DNA of 64,000 nucleotides from Halovulum marinum (GCF_009697225.1 NZ_WIND01000009.1:1-64000); one strand, 5' to 3'. Positions 1 to 10,074 are shown, counted from the first letter of the stretch. Program-made: numbers and translations. The notes: generated by a model not told the origin, from the sequence alone.

Positions 1-49
1 GCCGCCGGTGAGGGGTTATCTACGGATCCACACCCCGACTCGCAAGACC

Positions 50-75
50 AAAATGCGCTTTTCAGGCATTTTTTT
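50..75. terminator. Hairpin terminator beyond msrQ
   Basis: A 7-bp stem (AAAATGC at 50-56, GCATTTT at 66-72) encloses a 9-nt loop and is followed on the plus strand by a T run to 75. On the minus strand it lies just after the msrQ stop, with a shorter T stretch, so it could work in both directions. Any plus-strand gene it serves lies off the left edge. Confidence 0.6.
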
Positions 76-88
76 GGCTGACCCAGCG

Positions 89-736
89 TCAGGCGGCGGT
101 CCGCAGCTCGCTCCGCGCCCGCCGGCGCCTTGTCCAGGCCCTGTGCAGCGGGCGATAGGCGACCAGCGCCACCGCCAGCGTCAGGTACAGCACCGGCTCG
201 GCGGGCCAGGATTTTACCGCCCACAGGTAATGCACCCCGGCCAGGATCGCCGCCGGATAGACCAGCATGTGGATCCGGTGCCAGGTCTGCAGCCGCAGCC
301 GGCGCACCGCGGCATTGTTCGAGCTGGCCGCCACCGGCGCCAGCAGCAGCAGCACGATCAGGCCGACGACGATGTGCGGCCGCTTGATCAGCTCGCGGCC
401 GATCTCGCCCCAGGCCAGCTGCAGGTCCAGCACCAGCCAGACCGACAGGTGCAGCAGCATGTAGTAGAACGCCATCAGCCCGATCAGCCGCCGGAACCGG
501 ATCAGGCTGATCCGGGTCTGGTGCAGCAGCGGCGTCACCAGCAGGCTGGCCAGGAACAGCTGCAGCGCGAACTTGCCCAGCTCCTGCTCCAGCGCCTTCA
601 CCGGCTCGGCGCCCAGCCCGCCGGTCAGACCCAGGTACAGCCACCAGGCGGCGGGCACGAATCCCAGAACGTAGCCGGGCCAGATCGGCACCCGGCGCAG
701 CCAGTGGTTCAGCTTCGATGCGACGGTGGTGGTCAT
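89..736 (-). CDS. msrQ: MsrQ, heme membrane subunit of the methionine sulfoxide reductase system
   Basis: A 215-residue integral membrane protein of the ferric-reductase-like (YedZ/MsrQ) family. It passes electrons from the respiratory chain through heme b to periplasmic MsrP. Several hydrophobic helices are visible, with candidate heme histidines in YYMLLHLSVW, TWHRIHMLVY and AGVHYLW. The upstream extension of the open frame is antisense-like noise. The ATG at 736 shares one base with the msrP stop (TGATG), which fixes the start and implies translational coupling. It is the second gene of a two-gene msrPQ operon. Confidence 0.93.
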   Translation of the reverse strand: MTTTVASKLNHWLRRVPIWPGYVLGFVPAAWWLYLGLTGGLGAEPVKALEQELGKFALQLFLASLLVTPLLHQTRISLIRFRRLIGLMAFYYMLLHLSVWLVLDLQLAWGEIGRELIKRPHIVVGLIVLLLLAPVAASSNNAAVRRLRLQTWHRIHMLVYPAAILAGVHYLWAVKSWPAEPVLYLTLAVALVAYRPLHRAWTRRRRARSELRTAA

Positions 737-1671
737 CAGAAGTTCCGCGCCAGGTCCATGCCGGCATACAGCTCCGCGACCTGCTCGCCATAGCCGTTGA
801 ACATCTCGGTGTCGCGTTTCCTCGACAGCAGCCCGCCGCCGACCACGCGTTCGGCGGCCTGGCTCCAGCGCGGGTGGTCGACCTGCGGGTTGACGTTGGC
901 GTAGAAACCGTACTCGTTCGGCGCCTGCCGGTTCCAGCTGGTCGGCGGCTGCTTCTCGGTCAGGGTGATGCGGACGATAGACTTGATCGACTTGAAGCCG
1001 TATTTCCACGGCACCACCAGGCGCAGCGGCGCGCCGTTCTGGTTCGGCAGTTCCTCGCCGTACAGCCCGGTGGCCAGGATCGTCAGCGGGTGCATCGCCT
1101 CGTCCAGCCGCAGCCCCTCGACATAGGGCCAGTCCAGCAGCTGGAAGAAGCCGCGCTGGCCGCGCATCTCGTCCGGGCGCACCACGGTCTCGAAGGCGAC
1201 GTATTTCGCCGCGCCCAGCGGCTCGGCCCGCCGCAGCAGGTCGGCCAGCGGAAAGCCGACCCAGGGCACGACCATCGACCAGGCCTCGACGCAGCGCAGC
1301 CGGTAGATGCGCTCTTCCTGGGTGGCGGGGACGATGTCCTCAAGCGCGTGCTTGCCGGGGTTCGCCACCAGCCCGTCGATGGTCACGGTCCAAGGCTCGG
1401 TGGTCAGCGCGTCGGCGTATTTCTCGGGATCGCCCTTGTCGAGGCCGAACTCGTAGAAGTTGTTGTAGCTGGTGACCAGCTCCTTCGGCGTCGGCTTGTC
1501 AGGGGCGGGACCGGTCCAGGGCGTATACTCCAGCGCCGCCGCGGGCCGCGCCCCGGCGGCGCCGGCCAGCGCCAGCGCGCCGGCGCCGGCGAGCAGCTGG
1601 CGGCGGTCCAGGTAGGCCTGTTTCGGCGTGATCTCGGAAGGCCGGATCCCGGCAGTGTGTCGTATCAGCAT
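736..1671 (-). CDS. msrP: MsrP, periplasmic molybdopterin methionine sulfoxide reductase
   Basis: A 311-residue catalytic subunit that reduces oxidised methionines in envelope proteins. A twin-arginine signal is present (DRRQLL at residues 22-27 followed by an Ala/Leu-rich core and an AAA site), so the protein is exported folded with its molybdenum cofactor. Cys127 in RLRCVEAWS is the expected Mo ligand of the sulfite-oxidase fold, and the NQNGAPLRL and WKYGFKSIK stretches are typical. GGAGATC lies before the ATG. It is first in the operon with msrQ. As a Mo enzyme it depends on molybdate uptake such as the modABC genes at 45.7-48.2 kb, although no direct link is shown. Confidence 0.95.
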   Translation of the reverse strand: MLIRHTAGIRPSEITPKQAYLDRRQLLAGAGALALAGAAGARPAAALEYTPWTGPAPDKPTPKELVTSYNNFYEFGLDKGDPEKYADALTTEPWTVTIDGLVANPGKHALEDIVPATQEERIYRLRCVEAWSMVVPWVGFPLADLLRRAEPLGAAKYVAFETVVRPDEMRGQRGFFQLLDWPYVEGLRLDEAMHPLTILATGLYGEELPNQNGAPLRLVVPWKYGFKSIKSIVRITLTEKQPPTSWNRQAPNEYGFYANVNPQVDHPRWSQAAERVVGGGLLSRKRDTEMFNGYGEQVAELYAGMDLARNF

Positions 1672-2009
1672 GGCGATCTCCGCTTCAGGTCGTCAGGGGT
1701 GTGCGCCCGCAATGCAGGTGGCGCGGCGCACGCTTCCCCAAAGATACGGTACGGAAACGAAATTTGGCTCACGATCGCTCCATCCCGGCGTGTGCGGCAG
1801 CGGCCCGCGACGGCTCAGGTAACTGGAATAGCTTGTAAAAACCCGGAAAACACCGCGCGTAAACCTTTTGTGACTTCAGGTTCCCGACGGCCGCGGCACC
1901 GGCGCCGCCGTCGCGATCCGGTGCCCCTCGCGGCCCGGTGAGCATCGCGGCTCGCGGCCGCCGGGCGGGTTCCGCCGGTCCGCGCGATCGGCGGGACATC
2001 GCCGTTCGT

Positions 2010-2038
2010 TTGGCGCCGCGCCGCGGCTGCGCTAGCAT
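2010..2038 (+). promoter_or_regulatory. Predicted sigma-70-type promoter for the fasciclin lipoprotein
   Basis: TTGGCG (2010-2015) and TAGCAT (2033-2038) are separated by 17 bp, giving a start point near 2045 and a leader of about 34 nt. The rest of the 407-bp gap 1672-2078 between divergent msrP and this gene is G+C-rich. It contains an AT-richer patch around 1740-1860 that could carry the msrP promoter, but I see no clear motif there. Confidence 0.45.
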
Positions 2039-2078
2039 GCACGACGGCGCCTGTCGCCGAAACCTTGGGGAGTCCACA

Positions 2079-2567
2079 ATGAATCGCAGATCCGTCGTGG
2101 TGGGTGCGCTGGCCGCATCGGCGGTGGCCGCCTGCACGCCCGAGCCGCCCGAAGCGCCGCGCACGCTGGTCGACGTGGCCCGCGCCGACGGGCGCTTCAA
2201 CACCCTGCTGACGGTGATGGAGATCGCCGGGCTGACGCCGACCCTGGCCGCGCCGGGGCCGTTCACCCTGTTCGCGCCGACCGACACCGCCTTCGCGCAG
2301 GCGCCGCAGGGCGCGGTGGCGCAGCTGATGCAGACCCGCAACCGGGCGCAGCTGGCGACGCTGATGGCCTATCACCTGGTCGCCGGACAGCTGACCACCG
2401 CCGACATTCCGCTGGGCCGCTCGCAGGTGGTCTCGCTGCAGGGCACGCCGCTGTCGCTGGAATGGAACGGGCTGCTGCTGTCGGTGAACGGGGCGCTGGC
2501 GTCCAGATCCGACGTCACCGCCGACAACGGCGTGATCCACGCCGTCAACCAGGTGCTGCTGCCCTGA
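2079..2567 (+). CDS. Fasciclin (FAS1)-domain lipoprotein
   Basis: 162 residues starting at MNRRSVVVG, chosen because GGGGAG sits 6 bases upstream and a lipoprotein-type signal follows at once (AASAVAAC, Cys at about 20). The mature part is one FAS1 domain with its hallmarks: FTLFAPTDTAF (H1-like), an AYHLVAGQ strand, and a C-terminal NGVIHAVNQVLLP (H2-like). FAS1 proteins are extracytoplasmic adhesion or matrix proteins. A single small domain on a lipid anchor suggests a surface-exposed or periplasmic binding role. It is monocistronic, with its own promoter and terminator. Confidence 0.85.
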   Translation: MNRRSVVVGALAASAVAACTPEPPEAPRTLVDVARADGRFNTLLTVMEIAGLTPTLAAPGPFTLFAPTDTAFAQAPQGAVAQLMQTRNRAQLATLMAYHLVAGQLTTADIPLGRSQVVSLQGTPLSLEWNGLLLSVNGALASRSDVTADNGVIHAVNQVLLP

Positions 2568-2574
2568 GCGGCAA

Positions 2575-2600
2575 GGGCCGGCCCGAACCCGGACCGGCCC
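2575..2600. terminator. Hairpin between convergent fasciclin and clpB genes
   Basis: A perfect 7-bp stem, GGGCCGG (2575-2581) with CCGGCCC (2594-2600), just after the fasciclin stop and before the clpB stop on the other strand. It is followed by an AT-rich stretch rather than a clean T run. It probably acts for the plus-strand gene and possibly both. Confidence 0.5.
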
Positions 2601-2633
2601 CATACTATATTATACGCCCCCAGTCGGCGCGGC

Positions 2634-5237
<2,604 letters not shown>

Positions 5238-5305
5238 GTGTCTCTCCGTTACAGCGCCCCGTTCCGCGCCTTCTACGAAGCACACGCTGACGGGACCTCG
5301 GGTTG

Positions 5306-5322
5306 ATATCTGCACAAGATAT
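5306..5322. promoter_or_regulatory. Inverted repeat in the clpB promoter region
   Basis: ATATCT (5306-5311) and AGATAT (5317-5322) form a perfect 6-bp dyad with a 5-bp spacer, about 70 bp upstream of the clpB start in an otherwise G+C-rich leader. It could be an operator or part of the AT-rich promoter. I could not fit a convincing RpoH promoter. Confidence 0.3.
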
Positions 5323-5346
5323 GGGCAGAGGCCCCGCCACGCACAA

Positions 5347-5377
5347 GGCGCGCGATCCGGTTTCCGGACCGCGCGCC
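5347..5377 (-). terminator. Strong hairpin terminator of the Ala/Pro/Glu-rich protein gene
   Basis: Arms of 14 nt (5347-5360 and 5364-5377) pair with a single mismatch or wobble around a TTT loop, directly downstream of the minus-strand gene ending at 5405. It isolates that gene from clpB. Confidence 0.6.
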
Positions 5378-5404
5378 AAGCCGTTCATCGCGCGTGGGGC
5401 GCGG

Positions 5405-5812
5405 TTACTGCGAGGTCTCCGGCGCGGGCTCGGTCTCGGCCGGCGCGGCGTCCTCGGCGGGCGCTGCATCGGCGGGCGCCGCGTCCTCGGCGGGGGCGGC
5501 CTCGTCGGTCGCCGGCGCGGTCTGCTCGGTGGTCACGCCCGACTCGACCTCGACGTCGACCTCCGCCGGGGCGGCGCCGTCCGCCGGCACCTGCTCGACC
5601 GCCGGCGGCGCGGTCTGCACGATGTCGTCGTCGCCGCCGCCGGCGAAGATGAGCAGCAGCCCCAGCACGATCACCAGCGCGACCACCGCCACGACGATCG
5701 CCCCGGTGCGCCCGCCGCCGGTGGCGGGCGGCGGCGGGGTAACGCCGTCGTTCGGGCCGTAGCCGGGACGGGGTTTGGTTTCCTGACGCACGATCTCGCG
5801 TTCGTCGACCAT
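5405..5812 (-). CDS. Single-pass membrane protein with Ala/Pro/Glu-rich tail, function unknown
   Basis: 135 residues: a charged N-terminus (MVDEREIVRQETKPRPGYGP), a Pro stretch, one transmembrane helix (about residues 37-57), then GGGDDDIV. It ends in a low-complexity tail of about 75 residues dominated by Ala, Pro, Glu and Asp, with AAPAEDAAPADAAPAED-type repeats. The strong Shine-Dalgarno AGGAGGAG supports real translation. Topology is probably N-in with an acidic periplasmic tail. I recognise no family beyond Rhodobacterales-style small membrane proteins. It lies upstream of and co-oriented with clpB but is separated by a terminator. Confidence 0.7.
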   Translation of the reverse strand: MVDEREIVRQETKPRPGYGPNDGVTPPPPATGGGRTGAIVVAVVALVIVLGLLLIFAGGGDDDIVQTAPPAVEQVPADGAAPAEVDVEVESGVTTEQTAPATDEAAPAEDAAPADAAPAEDAAPAETEPAPETSQ

Positions 5813-5928
5813 GATCTCCTCCTATCGACTGTCCGCAGGGCAAACGCTTGCGCAGGCAGCATCGTTCCGCCCCCCTTGCGCCCGGCCCCGGCCTGCGCGA
5901 AAACCCGCCCAAACCGCAGGAGAGCGCG

Positions 5929-6630
5929 ATGACCGACGCCGACGACCGCCTGATCGTGGCCCTCGACCGCCCCGACGCCCTGTCGAACCTCGACCTGGTG
6001 CGGCAGCTCGGCGCCTCGGTCGGCTTCTACAAGATCGGCCTCGGGCTGCTGACCGGCGGCGGACTGGCGCTGGCCGACGAGCTGAAGCAGTCCGGCAACC
6101 GGGTGTTCCTCGACCTCAAGCTGTTCGACATCCCGGCCACCGTCGCCGCCGCGGTGCGCGGGCTGGCGCAGTACCGGCTCGACCTGCTGACGGTGCACGG
6201 CGATCCGGCGGTGGTCGCCGCCGCCGCCGACGGGCGCGGCGCCGCGCCGACCCGGATCATGGCGGTCACCTTCCTGACCTCGGCCGACCGGGCCGATCTC
6301 GACACCATGCTGATCCGGCCCGGCGACATCGCCGCGCTGACCTGCGAGCGCGCCGCCCGCGCGCTCGACGCCGGCGCCGACGGGGTGATCGCCGCGCCGG
6401 GCGAGGCGGCGGCGATCCGCGCCCTGCCGCAGGCCCGCGGCAAGCTGATCGTCACCCCCGGCGTGCGCCCCGCGGGCAGCGCGCAGGGCGACCAGAAGCG
6501 CACCGCCACCCCGGCCGAGGCGATCGCCGCCGGCGCCGACCACATCGTCGTCGGCCGCCCGATCCACGCCGCCGCCGACCCGCGCGCGGCGGCGCGGGCG
6601 ATCCTGGCCGCACTGCCGAGCCGCCGCTGA
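5929..6630 (+). CDS. pyrF: Orotidine 5'-phosphate decarboxylase
   Basis: 233 residues, the last step of de novo UMP synthesis (OMP to UMP), cytoplasmic TIM barrel. The catalytic signature DLKLFDIP is at residues 62-69 (Asp62, Lys64, Asp67), and the phosphate-binding loops TPGVRP and VVGRPI are present. The start is set by CAGGAGAG at 5917-5924, 4 bases before the ATG. Its only co-oriented neighbour is the broken ParB-like gene 64 bp downstream. Confidence 0.96.
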   Translation: MTDADDRLIVALDRPDALSNLDLVRQLGASVGFYKIGLGLLTGGGLALADELKQSGNRVFLDLKLFDIPATVAAAVRGLAQYRLDLLTVHGDPAVVAAAADGRGAAPTRIMAVTFLTSADRADLDTMLIRPGDIAALTCERAARALDAGADGVIAAPGEAAAIRALPQARGKLIVTPGVRPAGSAQGDQKRTATPAEAIAAGADHIVVGRPIHAAADPRAAARAILAALPSRR

Positions 6631-6694
6631 CGCAACGCCACGCGGCGTTAACCACGCCCTGCCCATGCTGCCGGTCCCACGGAAAGGACCGGCC

Positions 6695-7680
6695 ATGACC
6701 CACGCGATCACCCTGATCCCGCTCGCCAGCATCGACGACCACGCGCTGACCCGCGACCGGCCGGAGCCGGACCCCGGGGAACTGCGCCAGCTCAGGCACG
6801 CGATCTTCACCGGCGGCCTGCGCCAGCCGATCGAGGTCTTCGCCCTGGCCGAGGGCGGCAGCCACGCCTACGGCCTGCTCGCCGGCTACCGCCGGATCAC
6901 CGCCTGCCGCGAACTGCTGGCCGAGGGCCGGACCGGGACCGACCGCATCGCCGCCTTCGTGCGCACCCCGCGCGACGCCGCCGAAGGCTACCGCGCGATG
7001 ATCGAGGAGAACGAGATCCGCGCCCGGCCGACCCCGTGGGAGCGGGCGATGATCGCGGTCGAGGCGCACTGCCAGAACCTGTTCGCCTCGATCGACGAGG
7101 CGGTGACCGGGCTCTGCAAGGACGCCAGCCCCACCAGGCGCAGCCGGATCCGCGCCGTCGCCCGGGTGATCGAGCATCCGGGCGAGGTGCTGCACCACGG
7201 CCGCGCGCTCAGCCTGACCCGGTGCCTGCGGATCGCCGCGCGCTGCGCCAAGGGCTTCGCCGGGGTGATGTACGCGGCGCCGCAGACCCTCGCGCGCCGC
7301 AACGCCGGGCGCGAGCGGGAGGCGCTGCGCCCCTGTGTCGTAGCGGCCGAGGCGCTGCTGCGCGACCGCCCCACGCCCCCGAGCCCCACCCCGGCCGCCC
7401 GCGCCGCGTCGCCTACCTCAAGCCCAACCTGGTGCTGCGCCGCAAACGCTGCCCTGACGGGTCCGGCCTGAAGTTCACCGGCCGCGGAGCGGACGCGCAC
7501 CTGATTGATCTGGCGATGGCGCACATTGAGGGGCTGTTTGAGCCGGGGGGAGGAAAGTACCGATATACAAGCTACTCGCCACAGCCTTGGACAGGTGCAT
7601 CAAGACTAAGGAAGCTTACATACACTTGCGCACTTCCCACCAGAGCCAAGGCGAGCGTTAGAATAACTGCAACGTTCTGA
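6695..7680 (+). pseudogene. ParB-like nuclease-domain gene, frameshifted and cut at an AT-rich junction
   Basis: The start at 6695 is set by GGAAAGGA 6 bases upstream. The first part encodes a ParB/sulfiredoxin-like N-terminal domain (LASIDDHALTRDRPEPDPGE, GLRQPIEVFAL, YGLLAGYRRITACREL) and a KorB/HTH-like region, in frame to about 7380. After that the frame turns into Pro/Ala/Ser-rich nonsense. The sensible C-terminus (VAYLKPNLVLRRKR, GLKFTGRGADAHLIDLAM, EGLFEPGG) lies in the next frame, so one shift falls around 7375-7410 in a C-rich stretch. The C-terminal frame then runs from about 7553 into AT-rich DNA unlike the host and stops at 7680. It may be a real pseudogene or a base-call error. 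There is no ParA beside it, so it is not a chromosome segregation locus. Confidence 0.65.
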
Positions 7681-8455
7681 ATTCGAATGACGTCGGCATG
7701 CTTCCTATTTTCCTCATCCATAACAGACAGGGTATGGTGTGCTTTCGGTAGTATTTCATATCTGTGGTCTTTATAATGAACGTCCCCCGTGGCGAATACC
7801 CACAAATAATATGCCCGCAGAATATCGCGTTCTGGATGCCACACCCAGAGATTTCCATACCGCCAATTAATGTAGTCCACAATACTCACACCAGATGTTC
7901 CGTTTTTAGTCAACATTCTATGCATATACTTAAGAACATCATTCCTTTGGTCCCAAAACAATCTCTTTTTCCCAAATATCCACCGTCGAAACCGATCATA
8001 GAGAAGTGAACGCCGCCCCCTAAACGTAAGCCTTCCCAAAATATAATTTACGGGCCCGCTATATATTATCTGGATCTCTCCAAAATACTGCTCTATTGTC
8101 ACAAAGCTTCCGTGAAAAATGTCAGTAGAAATTAGAGCCTTATGTGGTAAATCCCTCTTATTCGCCCAATACAAACCTCTTATAGTAGAATCATCGCACA
8201 CGACTATGAGAAATTTTCTTTTATCACTATAGTCGCCTAAGTATACAGCGTTATAATTTCTCGCTGAAAGCCTGTTTGCGCCCGATAGCGGTATGCGATG
8301 CGGCGCAGGTCGCTTCATAGCAACCTTGATCGCGAATAGTTTAATCTTTGTAATTATGCTCGCTTTCAATTTCCTAATCACTTTCTCTTTCTGGCTATCG
8401 CGCCAGTCTAACCTTTCAATATGAGTCGAAGTTGTTTATATCGTAGGGATCCTAA
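7553..8455. other. AT-rich foreign island
   Basis: G+C falls abruptly from about 70% to about 40% (several lines near 33-50%) right after the ParB-like reading frame, and recovers before the small gene at 8474. The interval holds one minus-strand gene and no integrase, transposase or tRNA. Near its ends are roughly inverted sequences (TACCGATATACAA at 7558-7570 and TTGTTTATATCGTA at 8432-8445). They pair only with gaps, so a transposon-like boundary is possible but unproven. Confidence 0.65.
7572..8381 (-). CDS. Orphan membrane-anchored protein in the AT-rich island, unknown function
   Basis: 269 residues from a GTG start preceded by an AG-rich AGAAAGAGAAA. The N-terminus is basic, the body is a soluble domain rich in aromatic and basic residues (GLYWANKRDLPHKAL, FWDQRNDVLKYMHRML, VDYINWRYGNLWVWHPERD), and one hydrophobic helix lies near the C-terminus (about 235-255). 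Codon use is AT-biased, unlike every neighbour, so recent transfer is likely. I do not recognise the family. A C-terminal anchor with a large cytoplasmic domain is compatible with a stand-alone defence or effector gene, but this is only inference. Confidence 0.6.
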   Translation of the reverse strand: MIRKLKASIITKIKLFAIKVAMKRPAPHRIPLSGANRLSARNYNAVYLGDYSDKRKFLIVVCDDSTIRGLYWANKRDLPHKALISTDIFHGSFVTIEQYFGEIQIIYSGPVNYILGRLTFRGRRSLLYDRFRRWIFGKKRLFWDQRNDVLKYMHRMLTKNGTSGVSIVDYINWRYGNLWVWHPERDILRAYYLWVFATGDVHYKDHRYEILPKAHHTLSVMDEENRKHADVIRIQNVAVILTLALALVGSAQVYVSFLSLDAPVQGCGE

Positions 8456-8473
8456 ACAACCAACGAGGATGGC

Positions 8474-8611
8474 ATGACGCGCCTGCACAGCGCAATCACG
8501 ACCCTTTGGGACTATCTCAACCCGTCCGAGCCCTCGGCGCTCTACCTGATCGGGTTCCTGGCCTTCGCCCTGGCCGCCTTCGCCGCCGGGCTGCTCATCG
8601 GGCAGATCTGA
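8474..8611 (+). CDS. 45-residue single-pass membrane peptide
   Basis: Short gene beginning MTRLHSAITTLWDYLNPSEP, followed by one transmembrane helix (about residues 22-43) and ending in LLIGQI. A Shine-Dalgarno GAGG lies 5 bases before the ATG. Codon use is host-like (G/C at third positions), so it belongs to the chromosome and not to the adjoining AT-rich island. It is followed by about 200 bp before dinB. Function unknown; the features fit a genuine small membrane protein. Confidence 0.6.
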   Translation: MTRLHSAITTLWDYLNPSEPSALYLIGFLAFALAAFAAGLLIGQI

Positions 8612-8729
8612 CCGCGGATCGCGCCGGCGGCGGCGCCCTCACGGTGCCTCCCGGCCCCCCGCGCCGCGCCCGGAAATCCGCGTCAACACAGTTTTCATGG
8701 ACGGTCCCTGTGATTTCAGGGGGTTGAGG

Positions 8730-8750
8730 CGGTTTTCACTGTGACAACCG
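8730..8750. promoter_or_regulatory. 21-bp near-perfect palindrome upstream of dinB
   Basis: Arms CGGTTTTCAC (8730-8739) and GTGACAACCG (8741-8750) match at 9 of 10 positions around a single central T. The one-base centre makes it an operator-like dyad rather than an RNA hairpin. It lies about 62 bp upstream of the dinB ATG. It does not match the alphaproteobacterial LexA box (GTTC-N7-GTTC), so the regulator is unknown. Confidence 0.45.
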
Positions 8751-8799
8751 CCGTTTCCACGCGGCCACGCCGGCTCTCGCCCCCGCCCCGCCGGGGGCA

Positions 8800-8805
8800 T
8801 AGAAT
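8800..8805 (+). promoter_or_regulatory. Predicted -10 element giving leaderless dinB
   Basis: TAGAAT at 8800-8805 is six bases before the dinB ATG, so transcription would start at or next to the start codon. No Shine-Dalgarno is visible upstream, which supports a leaderless mRNA. The -35 region is not recognisable. Confidence 0.4.
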
Positions 8806-8811
8806 ACCCGC

Positions 8812-10074
8812 ATGGACACGCTCTGCCGCGACTGCTGCACCCTGGTCGACCTCGCCCCCGGCGCGCGGCGCTGCCCGGCGTGCCGCTCGCCCCGGCTGAC
8901 GTCTCACCCCGAACTGACGCAGCTGTCCATCGCCCACATCGACTGCGACGCCTTCTACGCCACCGTGGAAAAGCGCGACGATCCGGCCCTGCGCGACAAG
9001 CCGGTGATCGTCGGCGGCGGCAAGCGCGGCGTGGTCTCGACCTGCTGCTACATCGCCCGGATCCGCGGCGTCCGCTCGGCGATGCCGATGTTCAAGGCGC
9101 TGCAGCTCTGCCCCGAGGCGGTCGTGGTGAAACCCCGCGGCGCGGTCTACGTCGAGGTCTCGGGCCGGATCCGCCGGATGATGGAGGAACTGACCCCGGT
9201 GATCGAGCCGCTGTCGCTCGACGAGGCGTTTCTCGACCTGACCGGCACCGCCCGCCTGCACCACGCCCCGCCCGCCGTGCTGATGGCCAGGCTGGCCCGC
9301 CGGGTCGAGGTCGAGCTGGGGATCACCGCCTCGGTCGGCCTGTCCCACAACAAGTTCCTGGCCAAGATCGCCTCGGACCGCGACAAGCCCCGCGGCTTCA
9401 CCGTGATCGGCCGCGCCGAGACCGGGGCGTTCCTCGCCGCCCAGCCGGTCGGCGTGATCTGGGGCGTCGGCCACGTCACCCGCGAGAAGCTGGCCAACGA
9501 CGGCATCCGCACCATCGCCGACCTGCTGGGCCGCGACCGCAAGGCGCTGGCCGCCCGCTACGGGCAGATGGGCGACCGGCTGTGGCGGCTGGCCCGCGGC
9601 CAGGACAGCCGCCCGGTTTCATCGCGCAACGCGGTGAAGGGCCTGTCGAACGAGACCACCTTCCACGAGGACACCTCGGACCCCGAGCTGCTCGACGGGC
9701 ACCTCTGGCGGCTGGCCGACAAGGTGTCCTCGCGGCTCAAGGCCAAGGACATCGCCGGCCGGGTCGTCACCGTGAAGCTGAAGCGCGCCGACCACCGGCT
9801 GCTGACCCGGCGCCACGCCCTCGACCAGCCCACCCAGCTGGCCGGGGTGATCCACGCGACGGCGGCCCCCCTGCTGCGAAGATCGCTGGCCGAGGCGCCG
9901 TTCCGCCTGCTCGGCGTCGGCCTGTCCGACCTCGTTCCCGGGCATCTGGCCGACCGCGAGGCCGACCTGCTCGACCCCACCGCCCGCAGCCGCACCGAGG
10001 CGGAACGGGCGACCGACCGGATCCGGGCCCGTTTCGGCGAGGATTCGATCCTCAAGGGCCGGGCGCTGCGCTAG
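8812..10074 (+). CDS. dinB: DNA polymerase IV (Y-family) with N-terminal zinc-ribbon-like extension
   Basis: A 420-residue translesion polymerase. Catalytic carboxylates are visible: Asp44 in IDCDAFYA, and Asp137/Glu138 in SLDEAFLDL. The palm, fingers and thumb are followed by the HhH stretch WGVGHVTREKL and the little-finger domain, and the length is complete. The first about 30 residues carry CRDCC and CPAC (Cys5, 8, 9, 21, 24), a possible small zinc ribbon seen in many alphaproteobacterial versions but absent from E. coli Pol IV. No beta-clamp motif is obvious at the C-terminus (ILKGRALR). It is transcribed alone. Confidence 0.95.
   Translation: MDTLCRDCCTLVDLAPGARRCPACRSPRLTSHPELTQLSIAHIDCDAFYATVEKRDDPALRDKPVIVGGGKRGVVSTCCYIARIRGVRSAMPMFKALQLCPEAVVVKPRGAVYVEVSGRIRRMMEELTPVIEPLSLDEAFLDLTGTARLHHAPPAVLMARLARRVEVELGITASVGLSHNKFLAKIASDRDKPRGFTVIGRAETGAFLAAQPVGVIWGVGHVTREKLANDGIRTIADLLGRDRKALAARYGQMGDRLWRLARGQDSRPVSSRNAVKGLSNETTFHEDTSDPELLDGHLWRLADKVSSRLKAKDIAGRVVTVKLKRADHRLLTRRHALDQPTQLAGVIHATAAPLLRRSLAEAPFRLLGVGLSDLVPGHLADREADLLDPTARSRTEAERATDRIRARFGEDSILKGRALR

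Noticed and set aside
11-36. TTATCTACG and TCCACA near the left edge, resembling DnaA boxes or an origin fragment
   Set aside because: Two or more mismatches to TTATCCACA, no cluster of boxes, and no replication gene nearby.
5238-5340. RpoH-type heat-shock promoter for clpB (CTTG followed by CCC-like sequence)
   Set aside because: CTTG is present but the spacing and the -10 part do not fit; only the dyad is reported.
8612-8811. Possible SOS/LexA box controlling dinB
   Set aside because: No GTTC-N7-GTTC (or GAAC-N7-GTTC) arrangement was found; the visible dyad has a different sequence.
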